From Paractinoplanes pyxinae (GTDB taxonomy: Bacteria; Actinomycetota; Actinomycetes; Mycobacteriales; Micromonosporaceae): 64,000 bases of DNA. Below are positions 44,708 through 54,064 of this stretch, one piece after another (within the stretch, counting starts at the first letter, position 1; each line of letters begins with the position of its first letter). The translations under genes and the position numbers were made by a program. Below the pieces are notes generated by a model that was not told where the DNA came from, made no database searches, and worked only from the letters and a program-made list of their open reading frames with translations. The stretch covers positions 654,044 to 718,043 of the forward strand of contig NZ_JAPNTZ010000002.1 of assembly GCF_026626335.1 (NCBI RefSeq), read 5' to 3'.

Positions 44708-45055
44708 TCAGTTACCCGAGTTGTTGGTGATGTCTTCCCAGTTGATGTTCTGCCCGGCGGTGATCGCCCAGATCAGCAGCGCGATGCCCAGCACGGCGCC
44801 GACGGCCCCGGTGATCAGGCCGGCCATCGCCTGGCTGCGGTTGGTGGCCCGGCCGGCGTTGGCCTTCTGCAGGCCCAGGTAGCTGACGACCGCGGCCGCG
44901 ATGCCGAGCGGGATGCCGAGGTAGAAGCAGCAGACCAGCGGGATCGACACGATGCCGAGGATCATGCCGACGAGGCCCTGGGTGTTCTGCGGGGCGGCCG
45001 GCACGCCACCCGGCTCGCCGCCCGGCGGACCGTAGTAAGGGGGTGGGGTAGTCAC
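44708..45055 (-). CDS. DUF4190-type small membrane protein
   Basis: The 115-residue protein has a Pro/Gly-rich cytoplasmic N terminus (MTTPPPYYGPPGGEPGG) and two long hydrophobic helices (about 28-57 and 73-98) with the intervening loop ANAGRATNRSQAMAGLITG, characteristic of DUF4190. Function unknown. GTG start with TGGAGGA upstream. Convergent with perM; it is divergent from purN. Confidence 0.82.
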   Translation of the reverse strand: MTTPPPYYGPPGGEPGGVPAAPQNTQGLVGMILGIVSIPLVCCFYLGIPLGIAAAVVSYLGLQKANAGRATNRSQAMAGLITGAVGAVLGIALLIWAITAGQNINWEDITNNSGN

Positions 45056-45189
45056 GGGCTCCTCCAGTTACCTATCGCTTTTCAGCAGTGAGCAAATCGA
45101 ATTTCTCAGGGTCCGGCAGCGTATCTGATGATCAGCTGTTTCGCCTGCCTGCGAAGTGCCCCGTTGTCGGTCGCCGGCGGCCGCGGCGA

Positions 45190-45195
45190 TAGGGT
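45190..45195 (+). promoter_or_regulatory. Candidate -10 giving a leaderless purN mRNA
   Basis: TAGGGT lies exactly 6 bases before the purN GTG, and there is no ribosome site. This fits a leaderless transcript. The -35 is not recognisable. The purH and pentapeptide genes follow in the same transcript. Confidence 0.45.
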
Positions 45196-45201
45196 GCTCG
45201 G

Positions 45202-45819
45202 GTGACCGACCCCGCGCCAGCCCGCCTGGTCGTCCTCGTCTCCGGTTCGGGCAGCAACCTGCAGGCCCTGCTCGACGCCTCCGCCGACCCCGCCTACGGC
45301 GCCCAGGTGGTGGCCGTGGGGGCCGACCGTGACGGCATCGCCGGTCTCGACCGCGCGGCCGCCGCCGGTGTGCCGACGTTCGTCGATTCGGTGAAGGCGT
45401 ACGAGACCCGTGAGGACTGGGACGCCGCCCTCGCCGCCCACGTGGCCGAGTTCAAGCCCGACCTGGTCGTCTCGGCCGGCTTCCTCAAGCTGGTCGGCCC
45501 GCACTTCCTGGCCGCGTTCGGCGACCGCTACATCAACACGCACAACGCGTTGCTGCCGGCCTTCCCCGGCATCCACGGCCCGCGCGACGCGCTCGCCTAC
45601 GGTGTCAAGATCGCCGGGGCGACCCTCTTCTTCGTCGACGCCGGCGTCGACACCGGACCGATCATCGCCCAGGTCGCTGTGCCCGTGCTCGACGACGACA
45701 CGGAAGACACGCTGACCGAGCGGATCAAGGTGGCCGAGCGGGCCCAGCTGGTCGAGTTCGTCGGCCGCCTGGTGCGCGAGGGCTGGACCATCGAGAACAG
45801 GAAGGTACGCATTCCATGA
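45202..45819 (+). CDS. purN: Phosphoribosylglycinamide formyltransferase
   Basis: PurN formylates GAR with 10-formyl-THF. The 205-residue protein has [13 protein letters not shown] for phosphate binding, the catalytic asparagine-histidine region ([15 protein letters not shown]) and the aspartate in [11 protein letters not shown]. Overlaps purH by 4 bases (ATGA). Confidence 0.95.
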   Translation: MTDPAPARLVVLVSGSGSNLQALLDASADPAYGAQVVAVGADRDGIAGLDRAAAAGVPTFVDSVKAYETREDWDAALAAHVAEFKPDLVVSAGFLKLVGPHFLAAFGDRYINTHNALLPAFPGIHGPRDALAYGVKIAGATLFFVDAGVDTGPIIAQVAVPVLDDDTEDTLTERIKVAERAQLVEFVGRLVREGWTIENRKVRIP

Positions 45820-47381
45820 CCTCCGACGAGGGCCGTCGCCCGATCAAGCGGGCACTGCTGAGCGTGTACGACAAGACCGGCCTCGTCGAGCTGGCCCAGG
45901 CGCTGGCCGCGGCCGGCGTCGAGATCGTCTCCACCGGCTCGACCGCCTCCACCGTCGAGGCCGCGGGCGTGCCGGTGACCCGGGTCGAGCAGCTCACCGG
46001 CTTCCCCGAGTCGCTCGACGGCCGGGTCAAGACGCTGCACCCGCGGGTGCACGCCGGCCTGCTGGCCGACCTGCGGCTCGAATCGCACGAGGCCCAGCTG
46101 GCCGAGCTCGACGTCCAGCCGTTCGACCTGCTGGTCAGCAACCTCTACCCGTTCACCGAGACGGTGGCGTCGGGCGCGAGCGTCGACGAGTGCGTCGAGC
46201 AGATCGACATCGGCGGGCCGGCCATGGTGCGGTCGGCGGCCAAGAACCACCCCTCGGTCGCCGTGGTGACCACCGTCGAGGCGTACGGGCTGATTCTCGA
46301 CGCCGTCAAGAACGGCGGTTTCACGCTCACCCAGCGCAAGGCGCTCGCGGCCCGGGCCTTCGCCGACATCGCCGAGTACGACGTGGCCGTGGCCAACTGG
46401 ACGGCGACGACATTGGCCGAGGAATCGGACTGGCCCGCGTTCACCGGCCTCGCGCTGACGAGGAAGAACACCCTCCGGTACGGCGAGAACCCGCACCAGC
46501 AGGCCGCGCTCTACCTCGACCCGAACGCGCCGGTCGGGCTGGCCCAGGCCGAGCTCGTGCACGGCGGCGAGCTGTCGTTCAACAACTACGTCGACGCCGA
46601 CGCGGCCTGGCGCAGCGCCAACGACTTCGACCAGCCCTGCGTCGCGATCATCAAGCACGCCAACCCGTGCGGCATCGCGGTCGGGGCCGACGTGGCCGAG
46701 GCGCACCGCAAGGCCAACGACTGCGACCCGGTCTCCGCGTTCGGCGGCGTCATCGCCGTCAACCGCGAGGTCACCGAGGCGATGGCCAAGCAGCTCGACG
46801 GCATCTTCACCGAGGTCATCGTCGCCCCCTCGTACGAGCCGGGCGCGCTCGAGATCTTCCGGCAGAAGAAGAAGCTGCGCGTGCTGGCCGCCCCGGCCTG
46901 GAACCCGGCGCCGGCCGAGATGAAGCAGATCGGCGGCGGCGTGCTGGTGCAGACGGCCGACCGCATCGACGCCCCCGGCGACGACCCGGCCAGCTGGACG
47001 CTGGCCACCGGCGAACCGGCCACCGCCGACGAGCTGGCCGACCTGGCCTTCGCCTGGCGGGCCATCCGCAGCGTCAAGAGCAACGCGATCCTGCTGGCCT
47101 CGGGCGGCGCCACCGTCGGCGTCGGCATGGGCCAGGTCAACCGGGTCGACTCGGCTCACCTGGCAGTCAACCGGGCCGGCGCCGAGCGGGCCAAGGGCAG
47201 CGTGGCCGCGTCCGACGCGTTCTTCCCGTTCCCCGACGGGCTCGAGGTGCTGATCGCGGCCGGCGTCAAGGCGGTCGTGCAGCCGGGCGGCTCGATCCGC
47301 GACGAAAAGGTGATCGAGGCCGCCGCGAAGGCCGGCATGACCGTCTACCTGACCGGCACCCGGCACTTCTACCACGGCTGA
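45816..47381 (+). CDS. purH: Bifunctional AICAR formyltransferase / IMP cyclohydrolase
   Basis: PurH performs the last two steps to IMP. The 521-residue protein starts with the MGS-like cyclohydrolase domain ([24 protein letters not shown]) and continues with the formyltransferase ([35 protein letters not shown]) and ends TRHFYHG, the standard PurH C terminus. IMP made here is the substrate of GuaB encoded at 5.5 kb. Confidence 0.97.
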   Translation: MTSDEGRRPIKRALLSVYDKTGLVELAQALAAAGVEIVSTGSTASTVEAAGVPVTRVEQLTGFPESLDGRVKTLHPRVHAGLLADLRLESHEAQLAELDVQPFDLLVSNLYPFTETVASGASVDECVEQIDIGGPAMVRSAAKNHPSVAVVTTVEAYGLILDAVKNGGFTLTQRKALAARAFADIAEYDVAVANWTATTLAEESDWPAFTGLALTRKNTLRYGENPHQQAALYLDPNAPVGLAQAELVHGGELSFNNYVDADAAWRSANDFDQPCVAIIKHANPCGIAVGADVAEAHRKANDCDPVSAFGGVIAVNREVTEAMAKQLDGIFTEVIVAPSYEPGALEIFRQKKKLRVLAAPAWNPAPAEMKQIGGGVLVQTADRIDAPGDDPASWTLATGEPATADELADLAFAWRAIRSVKSNAILLASGGATVGVGMGQVNRVDSAHLAVNRAGAERAKGSVAASDAFFPFPDGLEVLIAAGVKAVVQPGGSIRDEKVIEAAAKAGMTVYLTGTRHFYHG

Positions 47382-47974
47382 TGACCGACCTCGTCCAGGA
47401 CGAGACCTTCCGCGCCCGGGACTGGGCGCTGGAGGAGGTTGTCGGCGTCCGCTACGAGGACTGCGCGTTCCACGACGTCGACTGGTCGGAGGCGCGGCTG
47501 ACCGGCTGCGTCTTCACCAACTGCACGTTCGGCAACGTGCGGTTCAACGCGGCCACGCTGGAGCGGGTGGCCATCATGCAGTCGACCGTGCAGCGCAGCT
47601 CGTTCTTCGACGCCACGCTGAGCGACTGCAAGCTGACCGGCACGCAGTTCATCGACTGCGGGCTGCGGCCGATCACCGTTGAGGGTGGTGACTGGGGTTT
47701 CGTCTCGCTGCGCGGGCAGAACCTGACCGGCGCCCGGCTCGGCGGCCTACGGCTGCGCGAAGCGGACCTGCTGGGCGCCGACCTGAGCCGGGCCGACCTG
47801 CGCGGGGCCGACCTGTCCAACGCCCGGCTGACCGACGTGACGCTCAAAGGGGCCGACCTGCGTGGCGCCGACCTCGACGGGGTCGAGCTTCGCGGCGTCG
47901 ACCTCACGGGAGCCACGATCGACATGGACCAAGCGGTCCGGTTCGCCACCGCTTACGGTGCGACAGTGGCTTAA
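47381..47974 (+). CDS. Pentapeptide repeat protein coupled to purH
   Basis: The 197-residue protein starts at an ATG sharing one base with the purH stop (TGATG). After an N-terminal part with cysteine-rich pentapeptides (YEDCAFHDVDW, CVFTNCTFGNV), it has a run of A-D/N-L-x-x repeats (LLGADLSRADLRGADLSNARL and onward) forming a right-handed quadrilateral helix. Relatives mimic DNA (gyrase protection) or are scaffold proteins; this one's role is unknown. Close coupling with purH may be only operon packing. Confidence 0.9.
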   Translation: MTDLVQDETFRARDWALEEVVGVRYEDCAFHDVDWSEARLTGCVFTNCTFGNVRFNAATLERVAIMQSTVQRSSFFDATLSDCKLTGTQFIDCGLRPITVEGGDWGFVSLRGQNLTGARLGGLRLREADLLGADLSRADLRGADLSNARLTDVTLKGADLRGADLDGVELRGVDLTGATIDMDQAVRFATAYGATVA

Positions 47975-48063
47975 CTCGCGTTGAGGCGACCGGCCGGTAA
48001 TACCCCGTTAACCGACTGATAGCGTCCGGAAAAACGCGCCGGAGACTGGGAGTGGATGGAGCT

Positions 48064-49014
48064 ATGGGCAAGAAGGTAACCGTCGTAGGTGCCGGTTTCT
48101 ACGGCTCGACGACCGCGCAGCGCCTGGCCGAGTACGACATCTTCGAGACCGTCGTGCTGACCGACATCATCGACGGCAAGCCGGCCGGTCTCGCCCTCGA
48201 CATGAACCAGTCCCGGCCGATCGAGGGCTTCGAGACCAAGGTCGTCGGCGTCACCACCGGCCCCAACGGCGAGGGCTACGAGGCCATCGAGGGCTCCGAC
48301 GTGGTCGTCGTGACCGCCGGCCTGCCCCGCAAGCCCGGCATGAGCCGCATGGACCTGCTCGAGGTCAACGCCAAGATCGTGCGTCAGGTGGCCGAGAACA
48401 TCGCCAAATACGCGCCCAACGCCGTCGTGATCGTGGTGTCGAACCCGGTCGACGAGATGACCGCCCTGGCCCAGCTGGCCACCCAGTTCCCCAAGAACCG
48501 GGTGTTCGGCCAGGCCGGCGTGCTCGACACCGCGCGCTTCACCAACTCGATCGCCGAGACGCTGGCCGTGCCGGTCAAGAGCGTCAAGGCGCTGACCCTG
48601 GGCTCGCACGGCGACACCATGGTGCCGGTCCCGTCCCGCTGCACGGTCGACGGCAAGCCGCTGTCCGACCTGCTGCCGGCCGACAAGATCGAAGAGCTCG
48701 TGGTGCGTACGCGCAATGGCGGCGCCGAGGTGGTCGCCCTGCTCAAGACGGGTTCGGCCTACTACGCCCCGTCGGCCGCGGCCGCCCGCATGGCCAAGGC
48801 CGTGGTCGAGGACTCGGGCGAGGTCCTGCCCGTCTGCGCCTGGGTCGACGGCGAGTACGGCATCTCCGGCGTCTACCTGGGTGTCGAGGCCCAGATCGGC
48901 GCCAAGGGCATCAAGAAGGTCGTCGAGGACAAGCTGACCGACACCGAGGTGGCCGGGCTCAAGGAGGCCGCCGAGGCCGTCCGGGCCAAGCAGGCGGACG
49001 TCGCCAACCTCTGA
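48064..49014 (+). CDS. mdh: Malate dehydrogenase, LDH-like type
   Basis: Oxidises malate to oxaloacetate with NAD+. The 316-residue protein begins GKKVTVVGAGFYGSTTAQRLAE (NAD-binding GxGxxG) and has D-I-I (acidic residue selecting NAD), the substrate arginines in GLPRKPGMSR, NPVD, and the catalytic histidine in GSHGDTMVP. ATG 48064 was chosen; GTG 48052 would add four residues. TAGCGT at 48020-48025 is a possible -10. Confidence 0.95.
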   Translation: MGKKVTVVGAGFYGSTTAQRLAEYDIFETVVLTDIIDGKPAGLALDMNQSRPIEGFETKVVGVTTGPNGEGYEAIEGSDVVVVTAGLPRKPGMSRMDLLEVNAKIVRQVAENIAKYAPNAVVIVVSNPVDEMTALAQLATQFPKNRVFGQAGVLDTARFTNSIAETLAVPVKSVKALTLGSHGDTMVPVPSRCTVDGKPLSDLLPADKIEELVVRTRNGGAEVVALLKTGSAYYAPSAAAARMAKAVVEDSGEVLPVCAWVDGEYGISGVYLGVEAQIGAKGIKKVVEDKLTDTEVAGLKEAAEAVRAKQADVANL

Positions 49015-49026
49015 TCAGCAAAATCG

Positions 49027-49066
49027 CGAGAAGGGCCGGGCCGTCGTTGGTTCCGGCCCTTTCTCG
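49027..49066 (+). terminator. Terminator after mdh
   Basis: CGAGAAGGGCCGG (49027-49039) pairs with CCGGCCCTTtCTCG (49053-49066) with one bulge. A second hairpin, GCGTAGGCGC/GCGCCTACGC (49073-49082 with 49098-49107), follows and may end the convergent phosphatase gene. Confidence 0.75.
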
Positions 49067-49132
49067 TACGAGGCGTAGGCGCGCGACAACTGCATGAGCG
49101 CCTACGCGCCTCCCGGGTGATTCCGCTTGCGC

Positions 49133-50683
49133 TTATGAGATCGCAAGGGCGGGCGTGGCCACGATCAGCAGCGCGACGTCGTCCTCGCCCGAGGCGGCCG
49201 TGGCCAGCAGGGCGTCGGCCAGCGCCTCCGGCTCGTCACCGGCGTGGGCGGCCAGCGTCTCGTGCAGCCGGGCCATCCCCTCGTCGATGGGGGCGGTCCG
49301 CGTCTCGATCAGCCCGTCGGTGTGCAGCACGAGCGTGCTGCCCGCGGGCAGGTGGCGCGTCTGATTGCGGCGTGAGACCCAGCGTGCGGCCCCCAGCAGC
49401 GGGTCACGGCCGCCCAGCACCTCGATCTCGCCCCCGGTGAGCAGGGACGGCGGCGGGTGGCCGGCGTTGGACCAGGTCAGCGTGTGCCCGCCGGTCGGCG
49501 CGGGGTCGAGGTAGGCCAGCAGTGCGGTCGCGATGCCGTCCAGGCCGAGCGCGCGCCCGGTGTGTTCGAGGCGGCGCAGCAGCGCCGACGGCGGCTCGTG
49601 GCGGTCGATCAGCAGTGTGCGCAGCATGCCGCGGTACTCGCTCATCTTGGCCGCGGCGTCGATGCTGTGGCCGGCCACGTCCCCGATGACGACGGCGAGC
49701 CGGCCGCCGCCGAGGCTGATCGCGTCGTACCAGTCGCCGCCCACGTGATCCTCGTGGTGGGCGGGCCGGTAGCGCGCCGCCATCTTCAGGTGCTCGTGGC
49801 GGGGCAGGGGCGTCAGCAGGGCTTTCTGCATGGTCGCGGCGGCGGTACGACGGTCCTCGAGCAGCCGGATGCGGGTCACCGTCTGGGCCACGTAACCCGC
49901 GAGCGTGGCCAGCGCGGCCTGTTCCTCCTCGTCGGCGTGGTGCGGCCGCTTCCAGGCGAGGGTGAGCGTGCCGATCGGCCCGTCGCGTCCCGGCAGGGGC
50001 AGACTCAGCGACTCCTCGGTCGCCGGGCCGGCCTCGCCGAGCGGGGTGATGCTGACGTCGGCCGGTTCGGGCGGCCCGGTGAACAGCTCGCGCACGGTGG
50101 CCACCACCTCGTCGAGCGTGGTGGTGGCGGCCAGCGCCGAGCTGGCGGTGAGCAGCAGCCGGCCCCGGTCGAGGGCAACCTCGGCCCGGTAGTTCGAGAT
50201 GCGCAGCCGCAGGCTGTCCGAGCAGCTGGCGGCCAGTTCGGTGAGCAGACCCAGCTCGGCCGCGGTCCAGACGCGCGGCTCGGTGTCGATCGCGCACAGC
50301 GACCCCAGCACCTCGCCGTTGGCGTCGGTCAGCGGCATCCCGGCGTAGCCGACCACGCCCAGGTCGTCGATGGCCAGGTTGTCGCGCACCCGCGGGTCGA
50401 GGCGGGCGTCGGTGACGATCAGCGGCTCACCCGAGACGACCACGTGCTGGCAGAAGGAGTGCGAGAGCGGGGTCTGCCGCGCGGCCTGCCACGGTTCGCC
50501 CAGACCGCAGGCGCCCGGGAAGTACTGCCGGTCGGCGCCGACCAGGGTGACCAGGGCCACCGGCACCCGCAGCACGACGCGGACCATCTCGGCGAACCGG
50601 TCGAAGGCCGGGTCGGCCACCGCGTCGAGCCGGGTGCGCAGGAGGGAATCGAGCCGGGTGGGACTGGAAAGAGATCGGCTCAC
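49133..50683 (-). CDS. GAF-domain PP2C/SpoIIE-type serine phosphatase
   Basis: From the GTG at 50683 (AAGGAGG just upstream) the protein has 516 residues. It has two GAF-like sensory domains (about 20-155 and 165-285) and a SpoIIE/RsbU phosphatase domain (about 300-510) with the metal-binding GGDWYDA and IGDVAGHSIDAA motifs and the final DDVALLIV aspartates. Such enzymes dephosphorylate anti-sigma antagonists in partner-switching stress control. No anti-sigma gene is nearby. The GTG at 50704 is an alternative start. Confidence 0.92.
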   Translation of the reverse strand: MSRSLSSPTRLDSLLRTRLDAVADPAFDRFAEMVRVVLRVPVALVTLVGADRQYFPGACGLGEPWQAARQTPLSHSFCQHVVVSGEPLIVTDARLDPRVRDNLAIDDLGVVGYAGMPLTDANGEVLGSLCAIDTEPRVWTAAELGLLTELAASCSDSLRLRISNYRAEVALDRGRLLLTASSALAATTTLDEVVATVRELFTGPPEPADVSITPLGEAGPATEESLSLPLPGRDGPIGTLTLAWKRPHHADEEEQAALATLAGYVAQTVTRIRLLEDRRTAAATMQKALLTPLPRHEHLKMAARYRPAHHEDHVGGDWYDAISLGGGRLAVVIGDVAGHSIDAAAKMSEYRGMLRTLLIDRHEPPSALLRRLEHTGRALGLDGIATALLAYLDPAPTGGHTLTWSNAGHPPPSLLTGGEIEVLGGRDPLLGAARWVSRRNQTRHLPAGSTLVLHTDGLIETRTAPIDEGMARLHETLAAHAGDEPEALADALLATAASGEDDVALLIVATPALAIS

Positions 50684-50759
50684 GGGCCTCCTTGTCGCGT
50701 CCACGGCCTTCGAAATAGTGACACGGCCGTGGACGCGCGGACAGGGGCCGATCGGGCCG

Positions 50760-52316
50760 CTAGCTGGTGGCCGTGGACACGTCGGCGATCCCCGGCCGGC
50801 CCGCCTCGACGACGAAACGGGCCTCGGTGCGCACCGTGGCGGCCGGGGCCAGGACGGTGTCGACCAGGCGCAGGCTGCTCACCATCTCCGTACGGGAAAG
50901 GTCGCAGACCACATAGCCGCGCTGGTTGTCGATGTAACGCCAGTGCGGGCTCTCGGCCATGATCGGGTCGTAGGTGGCGTGGAAGGTGGCCGGGTTGGCG
51001 TTGCCGCCCGAGGTGATCGAGGTGCCGGTGATCTCGGCCCCGACGACCGGGGTGGACGGGTCGTCGAAGTCCGGCCGCAGGTCGCTCACCCAGGTGCAGT
51101 GCCGGTCGCCGGTCAGCACGACCGGGTTGTCGACGCTCTTGAAGTGGTTGAGCAGGCGCGTCCGCTGGGCGCGGTAGCCGTCCCAGTTGTCGAAGTCGAA
51201 GGTCTGGGTGGGCCCGGCGGTCCGGTCGTTCTGCGCCCACATCACCTGGTTGGCCAGCAGGTTCCACCGGCTGCCGGAGCGGCGCAGCCCGTCGACCAGC
51301 CACTTCTCCTGCTCGGCGCCGGTCATGGTCAGCTCCGGGCTCTGCGCCTCGGCCAGGGTGGCCGGCTGGTCGCTGCGGTACTGCCGGGTGTCCAAGACGT
51401 GCACGCTGGCCAGCGAGCCGTAGCGGAACCGGCGGTAGAGCTGCATGTCGAGGCCGCGGGGCAGCGAGGACCGGCGCAGCGGCATGTGCTCGTAGTAGGC
51501 CTGGAAGGCCGCGATCCGCCGGGCTCGGAAAGCTTCCGGGGTCTGGAGCTGGGGATCCTGCGGGATCTCGTCGGCCCAGTTGTTGTCGACCTCGTGGTCG
51601 TCGAACGTGACGATCCACGGGAACGCGGCGTGCGCGGACTGCAGGTCGGGGTCGGTCTTGTACTGCGCGTGCCGGTTGCGGTACTGCGCGAGCGTGTACG
51701 GCTCGTCGGTGCCCTCGTGCTGCCGGGCCGCCGCGGCGTTGCGCGGGCCCTCGTAGATGTAGTCGCCGAGGAACGCCACGAAGGCCAGGTCCTCGGCCGC
51801 CAGGTGCTGGTAGGCGGTGTAGAACCCGGCCTGGTAGTCCTGGCAGCTGGCGAACGCGAACCGCAGGTCCCGCGGCTGGGCGGTGGCGGCCGGCGCGGTG
51901 CGGGTGCGACCGATGGGGGAGAGCTGGCCGGCGATGCGGAAGCGGTAGAAGTAGACGGTGTCCGGGCGCAGGCCCCGCACGTCCACGTGCACCGAGTGGC
52001 CCAGTTCCGGTCGGGCCAGGGCCTTCCCGGTACGGCGACGACGGGTGAACCGCTCGTTCTCGGCGATCTCCCATTCGACGGTCACGGCGCGGTCCGGCAT
52101 CCCGCCGCCGTTCACCGGATCCGGGGCGAGCCGGGTCCAGAGAACCACCGAGCCGGGCAGGGGGTCGCCGGAGGCCACGCCGAGCCGGAAGACGTCGGCC
52201 GGGACGGGCGCGTTGGTCTGCGCGTATCCCGCTTCGGGTCGCAGCAGCATCGGGGCCGCCGCCGCGGAAGCGGCGCCGGCCAGGAACGAGCGTCGGCTGA
52301 TCGAAGACAGTGACAT
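50760..52316 (-). CDS. PhoD-type alkaline phosphatase, Tat-exported
   Basis: From the ATG at 52316 the protein has 518 residues. The N terminus has a Tat signal (SRRSFLAGAA) ending near AGYAQ. The PhoD N-terminal beta domain (DVFRLGVASGDP, VVLWTRL) precedes the metallophosphatase core (FASCQDYQAGFYTAYQHLA, FLGDYIYEG, FDDHEVDNNWA, VVLTGDRHCTW), which binds calcium and iron in the family. It releases phosphate outside the cell under limitation. It is divergent from icd (161-base gap). Confidence 0.93.
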   Translation of the reverse strand: MSLSSISRRSFLAGAASAAAAPMLLRPEAGYAQTNAPVPADVFRLGVASGDPLPGSVVLWTRLAPDPVNGGGMPDRAVTVEWEIAENERFTRRRRTGKALARPELGHSVHVDVRGLRPDTVYFYRFRIAGQLSPIGRTRTAPAATAQPRDLRFAFASCQDYQAGFYTAYQHLAAEDLAFVAFLGDYIYEGPRNAAAARQHEGTDEPYTLAQYRNRHAQYKTDPDLQSAHAAFPWIVTFDDHEVDNNWADEIPQDPQLQTPEAFRARRIAAFQAYYEHMPLRRSSLPRGLDMQLYRRFRYGSLASVHVLDTRQYRSDQPATLAEAQSPELTMTGAEQEKWLVDGLRRSGSRWNLLANQVMWAQNDRTAGPTQTFDFDNWDGYRAQRTRLLNHFKSVDNPVVLTGDRHCTWVSDLRPDFDDPSTPVVGAEITGTSITSGGNANPATFHATYDPIMAESPHWRYIDNQRGYVVCDLSRTEMVSSLRLVDTVLAPAATVRTEARFVVEAGRPGIADVSTATS

Positions 52317-52477
52317 TTCTCGATGCCATCGGGTTTCGGTCACACGGCGCCGACAAGCGGCCAAACTGGTGTTGGCGATCCGGACAACAGCGAGCCGGGG
52401 TCGCCGGGCGAACGTGACGAGTCCTGCAGTACGCTCGTACTGCTAAGCATGGTTTTCGGGAGAGGAGCGCCGGCCGC

Positions 52478-53692
52478 ATGGCGAAAATCAAGGTCACAAA
52501 CCCGGTCGTGGAGCTCGACGGCGACGAGATGACCCGGATCATCTGGAAGCAGATCCGGGAGCAGCTGATCCTGCCCTACCTGGACGTCACGCTCGAGTAC
52601 TACGACCTGTCGATCCAGTACCGCGACGAGACCGACGACCAGGTGACGATCGACGCGGCCAACGCCATCAAGCAGCACGGCGTCGGCGTCAAGTGCGCGA
52701 CGATCACGCCGGACGAGGCCCGCGTCGAAGAGTTCGGCCTCAAGAAGATGTGGCGGTCGCCCAACGGCACCATCCGCAACATCCTGGGCGGCGTCGTCTT
52801 CCGCGAGCCGATCATCATGCAGAACGTGCCGCGGCTCGTCCCCGGCTGGACCAAGCCGATCATCATCGGCCGCCACGCCCACGGCGACCAGTACAAGGCC
52901 ACCGACTTCGTCGCGCCCAGCGCCGGCAAGTTCACGATGACCTTCACGCCCGAGGACGGGTCGGCGCCGATCGAGTTCCACGTGGCCGACTTCCCGGCCG
53001 GCGGCGTCGGCATGGGCATGTACAACTACGACAACTCGATCCGCGACTTCGCGCGCGCGTCGTTCCGGTACGGCCTGGCCCGCAACTACCCGGTCTACCT
53101 GTCGACCAAGAACACGATCCTCAAGGCGTACGACGGCCGCTTCAAGGACCTGTTCGCCGAGGTCTTCGAGTCCGAGTTCGCCGACCAGTTCAAGGCGGCC
53201 GGCCTCACCTACGAGCACCGCCTGATCGACGACATGGTCGCGGCCGCGATGAAGTGGGAGGGCGGCTACGTCTGGGCCTGCAAGAACTACGACGGTGACG
53301 TGCAGTCCGACACCGTGGCCCAGGGCTTCGGCTCGCTCGGCCTGATGACCTCGGTGCTGATGACGCCGGACGGCAAGACCGTCGAGGCCGAGGCCGCGCA
53401 CGGCACGGTCACCCGGCACTACCGCCAGTGGCAGAAGGGCGAGAAGACGTCGACCAACCCGATCGCGTCGATCTTCGCCTGGACCGGCGGCCTCAAGCAC
53501 CGCGGCATCCTCGACGGCACCCCCGCGGTGACCGAGTTCGCCGAGACGCTCGAGAAGGTCTGCGTCGAGACGGTCGAGGGCGGCCAGATGACCAAGGACC
53601 TCGCGCTGCTCATCTCGCGCGACGCCCCGTGGCTGTCGACCGACGAGTTCATGAACGCGCTCGACGAGAACCTGGCCCGCAAGCTCGCCTGA
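52478..53692 (+). CDS. icd: Isocitrate dehydrogenase (NADP+), eukaryotic-like dimeric type
   Basis: Converts isocitrate to 2-oxoglutarate. The 404-residue protein starts [20 protein letters not shown] and carries the isocitrate-site [12 protein letters not shown] and the NADP-binding [19 protein letters not shown], as in the M. tuberculosis Icd1/eukaryotic class rather than the E. coli class. Ribosome site GGAGAGGAG. A textbook terminator follows. Confidence 0.97.
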   Translation: MAKIKVTNPVVELDGDEMTRIIWKQIREQLILPYLDVTLEYYDLSIQYRDETDDQVTIDAANAIKQHGVGVKCATITPDEARVEEFGLKKMWRSPNGTIRNILGGVVFREPIIMQNVPRLVPGWTKPIIIGRHAHGDQYKATDFVAPSAGKFTMTFTPEDGSAPIEFHVADFPAGGVGMGMYNYDNSIRDFARASFRYGLARNYPVYLSTKNTILKAYDGRFKDLFAEVFESEFADQFKAAGLTYEHRLIDDMVAAAMKWEGGYVWACKNYDGDVQSDTVAQGFGSLGLMTSVLMTPDGKTVEAEAAHGTVTRHYRQWQKGEKTSTNPIASIFAWTGGLKHRGILDGTPAVTEFAETLEKVCVETVEGGQMTKDLALLISRDAPWLSTDEFMNALDENLARKLA

Positions 53693-53700
53693 CGCTCGCG

Positions 53701-53736
53701 AAAGGCCGCCGGTCCCGTTGGGGCCGGCGGCTTTTT
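53701..53736 (+). terminator. Rho-independent terminator after icd
   Basis: GCCGCCGG (53705-53712) pairs with CCGGCGGC (53724-53731), extended by AAAG/CTTT, and is followed by TTTTT. A small hairpin CATGCGT-GAAA-ACGCATG (53737-53754) follows directly. The 372-base gap 53693-54064 has no ORF with family similarity; it also holds GCGGGGGGC/GCCCCCCGC (53896-53904, 53915-53923) and repeat element B. Confidence 0.88.
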
Positions 53737-53957
53737 CATGCGTGAAAACGCATGTTTGATTCCGTAACCACGGGGTAGCAGCGTCGTTTCTAACAGCGAA
53801 CGGACGACGGCAGCGACGCCGAGGAAGTCGCCCATCGGTCCGGCCGCCTTGTCCCGGGCGCCGACCGATTCCTCGCGACCAGCCGTCCCTTCCCTGCGGG
53901 GGGCTCTGTCCCGGGCCCCCCGCGCTCTACCTATGGCCTCGCCTCCGCTCGGCGGCA

Positions 53958-54047
53958 TTGCGCCCCGAGAGGTCGGCGCCGAGGGCGCCAAAAATGACAT
54001 CGGCTGCGCCTCGCCATCTTCGGAGCCCTCGACACCGACGGGCGCAA
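53958..54047. repeat. Long inverted repeat element B (same family as 33443-33540)
   Basis: TTGCGCCC/GGGCGCAA (53958-53965 with 54040-54047) encloses arms 53972-53989 and 54022-54039 that match at 15 of 18 bases, two of the differences being G-T wobble. It shares with element A the core GAGGGCGCCxAAAAxTG, the right-hand CGGxGCCCTCGAC, and a CCGAGCGGAGGCGAGG flank in inverted orientation (53937-53953). Confidence 0.65.
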
Positions 54048-54064
54048 CGCGCCTGTGACCGCGG

